From Lysinibacillus contaminans (GTDB lineage: Bacteria; Bacillota; Bacilli; Bacillales_A; Planococcaceae), in contig NZ_LGRV01000003.1 of the NCBI RefSeq assembly GCF_001278945.1, positions 1,736,001 through 1,800,000 of the forward strand: a stretch of 64,000 bases of DNA, in the 5' to 3' direction. Both the position numbers and the translations under genes were made by a program. A model generated the notes under the pieces. That model had not been told where the DNA came from. It ran no database searches and saw nothing but the letters and a program-made list of their open reading frames with translations. This document shows, piece by piece, positions 60,542 to 64,000 of the stretch; within the stretch, counting starts at the first letter, position 1, and the number at the start of each line of letters is the position of its first letter.

Positions 60542-60645
60542 AATAACTATCTTAATAATTTCTCGATGTTTCGTCAAGACATACTTTCATCTTACCCATT
60601 TGACATGGTAAGATATAGAAAAGTCGGGAAAAGGATGTGGTAATT

Positions 60646-61101
60646 ATGAGTAATTCGAAGCACTTCCAAACCATATTAAACGGTACTATTCATGCATTAA
60701 AATCGATACTACCTATGGACATCCAAGTGAAAGCACCCAGTATTGTCTCAGAACCTTTTGAACAACAAGAAATGGGCGTATTGATTGGGCTCATTGGTGA
60801 TTTGAAAGGTCGAGTGATTATTGATTCTTCCCCTGAAACTTTCGGTGGAATAGGAAACACAATGTTCGGCATGCCTTTAGAAGGTGAAATGCTTGAATCA
60901 TTTACAGGTGAGTTCGGAAATATGATTGCCGGTAATTTATGTACAGCTGTTGGACAAGAGAACTTAGAAATAGATATTACGCCACCAACAGTTATGGTCG
61001 GGAACACAAAGTTATACGGCTTTGACAAAGCTTTTGCCCTCCCTGTAGATATTCCAGGCGTTGGACCATTAACTGTCCTCCTAACAATTGAAGAAGAATA
61101 G
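60646..61101 (+). CDS. CheX-like chemotaxis phosphatase-family protein
   Basis: A protein of 151 residues from the ATG at 60646 behind AAGGATGTGG. The CheC/CheX/FliY fold is seen in GVLIGLIGDLKGRVIID, then SFTGEFGNMIAGNL, with the E-x-x-N phosphatase motif at GEFGNM. The late segment PVDIPGVGPLTVLLTIEEE closes the sheet. CheX proteins remove phosphate from CheY. No other chemotaxis gene is in the window. It is monocistronic, with a strong terminator. Confidence 0.88.
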   Translation: MSNSKHFQTILNGTIHALKSILPMDIQVKAPSIVSEPFEQQEMGVLIGLIGDLKGRVIIDSSPETFGGIGNTMFGMPLEGEMLESFTGEFGNMIAGNLCTAVGQENLEIDITPPTVMVGNTKLYGFDKAFALPVDIPGVGPLTVLLTIEEE

Positions 61102-61183
61102 GAAATCGTAAATTCTTCTGCCTTCACGAAAGCAAAGTGAAAGCTATACAAATCTATTTATACACGTTACATACTACGGATGT

Positions 61184-61229
61184 GGGTTGTGCCAAAAGTG
61201 ATTTTGATCACTTTTGGCACAACCCTTTT
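61184..61229 (+). terminator. Strong terminator of the CheX-like gene
   Basis: GGGTTGTGCCAAAAGTGAT and ATCACTTTTGGCACAACCC, a 19-bp perfect stem with a 4-nt loop, then TTTT. Confidence 0.92.
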
Positions 61230-61424
61230 CCACTTTTTTCTGTCCATAATCATAGCTTAGAGTTGATTTTTGTTCCGGCTGGGCGCTTTCCAGGGGCCGC
61301 CCATGAGCCGCTTCACTCTCTCCCAGCCTTCAATCAACCTCTATATAAGCAATTGTCATCCCCTCCTTTTGGCGAAAAAATTTTTAGGAATTTTCACAGT
61401 TTTTTCACACAATCTCTCTTGATG

Positions 61425-61440
61425 TGTGACTTTTTTCACA
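61425..61440. promoter_or_regulatory. Fnr/Crp-type dyad upstream of the ba3 oxidase operon
   Basis: TGTGA-n6-TCACA is a perfect Fnr-type spacing, 70 bp before the subunit IIa start. TTTTCACAG and TTTTCACAC half-sites lie 30-50 bp further upstream. It would fit oxygen or redox control of the oxidase. Confidence 0.6.
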
Positions 61441-61510
61441 TCAAAAGATAGGGAATTTTTATATGATGTCATTAAGAAAGTCCATTTTGTAATCGTAGGA
61501 GGGAGCAAGG

Positions 61511-61633
61511 ATGGCAAACAAAAAGAAATCCGAAGATAATCTTAAAGGAACATTCTATGCGGTAATGGGAGTCGGTATTTTTGTAATTTTAGTTTGGGTT
61601 TACTGCTTTAATTTATTCATTGATCGTTTCTAA
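61511..61633 (+). CDS. Cytochrome c oxidase subunit IIa (CbaD-like), 40 residues
   Basis: Starts at the ATG 61511 behind GTAGGAGGGAG. The sequence MANKKKSEDNLKGTFYAVMG is followed by a single membrane helix VGIFVILVWVYCFNLFIDRF. A basic head and one helix placed directly before subunit II is the gene order of ba3 oxidases, whose subunit IIa supplies the helix that the short subunit II lacks. Confidence 0.87.
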   Translation: MANKKKSEDNLKGTFYAVMGVGIFVILVWVYCFNLFIDRF

Positions 61634-61703
61634 AGCGCTGCATAGCGGCTAAGGCAGTTACGTCGAGACGTCACTAAATTTACAACAGAAGGGACAGAGA
61701 GAT

Positions 61704-62192
61704 ATGCATATACATAAATACGAGAAGTACTTTCTTGTGTTTGGAGTAGGTACGTTAGTAGCTTTCCTCATTATTCTCGGTATTGGTGCATTCCATCAAG
61801 GTTCACACCCTAACAGTGGAAAGAAAACACTAGATTATGAAAAAGTAAAAGAAATTGCACCATTTGACAATCCAGGTGTTCATAAAGTGGAAGGAAAAGA
61901 TTGGGACTATGAGGTTGTTATTTTAGCTTCTGCTTTCTACTATAACCCTCCTGAAATAGAAGTTCCACTTGGCGCAAAAGTAAAATTTATTGCAACGAGT
62001 GAAGATGTTATTCATGGTTTCGAAATCGCTGGGACAAACATTAATATGATGCTTGAGCCAGGATATGTATCTGAATATGTTGCTGAAATCAATCAAGCAG
62101 GTGAATTTTTAATTGTATGTAACGAGTACTGCGGTACAGGACATACACTTATGCACTCTATGCTAAAGGTGGTGGATCCTAATGAGTCTTAA
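61704..62192 (+). CDS. ba3-type cytochrome c oxidase subunit II
   Basis: 162 residues: one N-terminal membrane helix (residues 11-31) and a cupredoxin domain. The CuA ligands are visible: His in DVIHGFEI, and C-x-x-x-C-x-x-x-H in VCNEYCGTGHTLMHSM, with the Met also present. It takes electrons from cytochrome c outside the membrane. The ATG follows AAGGGACAG. It overlaps subunit I by 11 bp. Confidence 0.95.
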   Translation: MHIHKYEKYFLVFGVGTLVAFLIILGIGAFHQGSHPNSGKKTLDYEKVKEIAPFDNPGVHKVEGKDWDYEVVILASAFYYNPPEIEVPLGAKVKFIATSEDVIHGFEIAGTNINMMLEPGYVSEYVAEINQAGEFLIVCNEYCGTGHTLMHSMLKVVDPNES

Positions 62193-63840
62193 TAAATTGA
62201 CAACAGTGGATCGCCGTGATGCGAAGTTAGCACTTGCCCATATTTATGTGGCATTTATCGCATTATTACTAGGTGGTCTGGCTGGTTTATTACAAGTATT
62301 CGTACGTACAGGACAATTTACATTACCAGCGGGCATTGGTTATTATCAAGTTCTAACGGTTCACGGTGTCTTACTCGGCCTTATTTTAACAACATTTTTC
62401 ATTTTCGGCTTCCAAATTGCTAGTGTTAGCCGTACTTCTGGAACGTTTTCAGATTTACAACGTCGTCTTGGCTGGATTGGTTTCTGGTTAATGACAATCG
62501 GTACTACGGCTGCTGCAGTAATGGTTTTATTAAACAAAGCAACTGTATTATATACGTTCTATGCCCCTCTTCAAGCACACTGGATTTTCTACTTAGGCTT
62601 AACTTTAGTCGTTGTAGGTTCTTGGGTTGGTGGTGCAGGTCAGGTTTTACGCTATGTTCAATGGCGTAAAGAGAATAAAGGTAGTAAAGAACCTTCTCCT
62701 CTTCTAAGCTTCATGGTCGTAATTAACAACTTAATGTGGTTAGTAGCTACTTTAGGGGTTGCAGTTTCTGTCTTATTCCAACTTCTACCTTGGTCACTTG
62801 GCTTGATCGAACGTGTTGATGTGTTATTATCGCGGACATTATTCTGGTATTTCGGTCACGCATTAGTATACTTCTGGTTATTACCAGCTTATATGGTTTG
62901 GTATGTTATTATTCCAAAAGTAATCGGTGGGAAAATTTTCTCTGATTCATTAGCAAGACTTTCATTTATTCTATTTTTACTTTTCTCTGTACCGGTTGGT
63001 TTACATCACCAATTAACAGAGCCTGGTATCGACGGAACATGGAAATTTATTCAAGTTATTTTAACGATGGCAGTAGTTGTTCCATCCTTAATGACTGCCT
63101 TCTCGATGTTTGCAATGTTTGAATTACGTGGGCGTGAGCTTGGCGGTAAAGGTATTTTTGGCTGGATCAGAAAATTACCTTGGAATGATTCACGCTTCTT
63201 CGTACCATTCATTGGTATGCTAGCATTCATCCCTGGTGGCGCAGGCGGTATTGTCAACGCATCTTACCAAATGAACCAATTAGTGCATAATACAATTTGG
63301 GTACCTGGGCACTTCCACTTAACCTTTGCAAGTGCAGTTGTGTTAACATATTTCGGTGCAGCATTCTGGTTAATTCCGCATTTAACGGGTCGCAAGCTTA
63401 CAAAATCGATAAACAATCTTGCTAATATTTCAGGTATTTTATGGGCAATTGGTATGACGATTATGTCTGCTGCGATGCATATCGCAGGTTTACTTGGTGC
63501 ACCTCGTCGCTCGGATTACTCTGAATATGGCGGTGCTCAGCAAGCTTACGATTGGATTCCTTATCAAATCGCGCAAGCAGTTGGTGGAACTATCCTTTTC
63601 ATTGCTATTTTAGTCATTATGTATGTTGTCGTAAAATTAATCTGGTTCGCTCCTAAAGGCGAAGAAGAGTTCCCAGTTGGCGATGTACATGAAAGCAGTG
63701 GACCAACACCTCCATTATTAGAAAACTTTAAATTGTGGCTTGTTATTTTAGTAGCATTAATTTTATTTGCTTATACAGTTCCACTAATCGATATTATTTC
63801 GAATGCTCCACCTGGTGTAAAAGGCTATAAGCTTTGGTAA
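62182..63840 (+). CDS. ba3-type cytochrome c oxidase subunit I
   Basis: A 552-residue protein with 13 or so membrane segments. The low-spin haem ligand is in TVHGVLLGL. The CuB site is GHALVYFWLLPAY, with the His-Tyr crosslink pair, plus the two adjacent His in GLHHQLTEPG. The haem a3 and low-spin ligands are in VPGHFHLTFASA. The sequence lacks the D-channel motif of A-type oxidases and fits B-type (ba3) enzymes, which keep activity at low oxygen. It reduces O2 to water and pumps protons. The operon is IIa, II, I, with a terminator following. Confidence 0.95.
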   Translation: MSLNKLTTVDRRDAKLALAHIYVAFIALLLGGLAGLLQVFVRTGQFTLPAGIGYYQVLTVHGVLLGLILTTFFIFGFQIASVSRTSGTFSDLQRRLGWIGFWLMTIGTTAAAVMVLLNKATVLYTFYAPLQAHWIFYLGLTLVVVGSWVGGAGQVLRYVQWRKENKGSKEPSPLLSFMVVINNLMWLVATLGVAVSVLFQLLPWSLGLIERVDVLLSRTLFWYFGHALVYFWLLPAYMVWYVIIPKVIGGKIFSDSLARLSFILFLLFSVPVGLHHQLTEPGIDGTWKFIQVILTMAVVVPSLMTAFSMFAMFELRGRELGGKGIFGWIRKLPWNDSRFFVPFIGMLAFIPGGAGGIVNASYQMNQLVHNTIWVPGHFHLTFASAVVLTYFGAAFWLIPHLTGRKLTKSINNLANISGILWAIGMTIMSAAMHIAGLLGAPRRSDYSEYGGAQQAYDWIPYQIAQAVGGTILFIAILVIMYVVVKLIWFAPKGEEEFPVGDVHESSGPTPPLLENFKLWLVILVALILFAYTVPLIDIISNAPPGVKGYKLW

Positions 63841-63847
63841 TACGCCC

Positions 63848-63876
63848 ATCCCCTCCTTTTTTGGAGGGGATTTTTC
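63848..63876 (+). terminator. Terminator of the oxidase operon
   Basis: ATCCCCTCC and GGAGGGGAT around T6, then TTTTTC. Confidence 0.92.
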
Positions 63877-63881
63877 TTTAC

Positions 63882-63923
63882 AAAAAAAGTGATTTTGCAA
63901 ATTATCGCAAAATCACTTTTTTT
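63882..63923 (-). terminator. Terminator of the gene entering from the right edge
   Basis: AAAAAAAGTGATTTTGC and GCAAAATCACTTTTTTT, a perfect stem. On the minus strand it follows the stop codon at 63925-63927. Confidence 0.88.
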
Positions 63924-63924
63924 A

Positions 63925-64000
63925 TTACTTCATTTCAGGTGCTACTGCTAAAATGTTTTCGAATGCTGCACGTTGCTTCGCTTCATCTTCATTTAACAGA
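63925..64000 (-). CDS. C-terminal end of a gene entering from the right, unidentified
   Basis: An open frame from the window edge to a TAA, ending NEDEAKQRAAFENILAVAPE then Met-Lys-stop. Only 24 codons are visible. The charged helix-like end does not identify a family. A terminator directly downstream supports a real gene. Confidence 0.6.
   Translation of the reverse strand, partial: LLNEDEAKQRAAFENILAVAPEMK

Noticed and set aside
61243-61330. GC-rich stretch before the oxidase operon (GGGGCCGCCCATGAGCC) as a riboswitch
   Set aside because: It does not fit any riboswitch consensus I know and has no adjacent terminator/antiterminator pair in the right place.

Overview
The window is chromosomal DNA of a low-GC, endospore-former-type Firmicute. 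Several features together point to the family Planococcaceae, something like Solibacillus or Lysinibacillus. These are strong AGGAGG ribosome sites with frequent TTG and GTG starts, S-layer-homology (SLH) anchoring of a giant NEAT protein, an Isd-type haem system, a double dynamin (DynA), a ba3-type oxidase with subunit IIa, and Bacillus-type lipoproteins and intrinsic terminators. The genus assignment is inference; there is no rRNA or tRNA in the window.

Region by region. (1) 1-3.8 kb is an electrophile and quinone detoxification locus: an MDR oxidoreductase, an Old Yellow Enzyme, an alpha/beta hydrolase and a TetR regulator. The regulator looks NemR-like, with one cysteine and two copies of one operator. 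(2) 3.8-8.5 kb is a decayed stretch: a possible group II intron remnant, an EAL-domain fragment, a one-component winged-helix regulator and a frameshifted MFS pump. (3) 8.5-10.6 kb holds a lipoprotein gene and a complete IS110-family element. The leader of the element folds into two loops whose guide-like sequences match the DNA flanking the element, i.e. a readable bridge RNA. (4) 10.8-20.8 kb holds an acyl-CoA ligase, an azoreductase operon under a MarR regulator with two palindromic operators, an orphaned anti-sigma-like gene behind a truncated sigma factor, and an ABC-2 permease with a PadR regulator. (5) 20.9-27.8 kb holds a 21-bp minisatellite, DUF1835-type and membrane proteins, DinB, a polysaccharide deacetylase, two paralogous small proteins and a class V aminotransferase.

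(6) 27.9-39.9 kb is an iron/haem island controlled by Fur: two complete siderophore/haem-type ABC importers, an IsdG haem oxygenase, an IsdC-like NEAT protein with an NPQTN sorting signal, and a 1339-residue protein with about eight NEAT-like domains and three SLH domains. Haem would be caught at the surface by the NEAT proteins, handed to the IsdE-type lipoproteins, imported by the permease and ATPase pairs, and opened by IsdG. No sortase gene is in the window. Two genes of this island have a good ribosome site followed by AUU or AUC instead of AUG.

(7) 40-52 kb holds a truncated MATE pump, a TetR-controlled 4-hydroxyphenylacetate-hydroxylase-like enzyme, and housekeeping metabolism (thioredoxin-like protein, cysteine synthase, D-serine dehydratase, glutamate dehydrogenase, orphan purC, malic enzyme). 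(8) 52.5-60.5 kb holds a metallo-hydrolase, an intact ECF sigma/anti-sigma operon, a rhodanese, DynA and a Fur-box-preceded 29-residue membrane peptide. (9) 60.6-64 kb holds a CheX-like protein and the ba3 cytochrome c oxidase operon, with a perfect Fnr-type dyad upstream.
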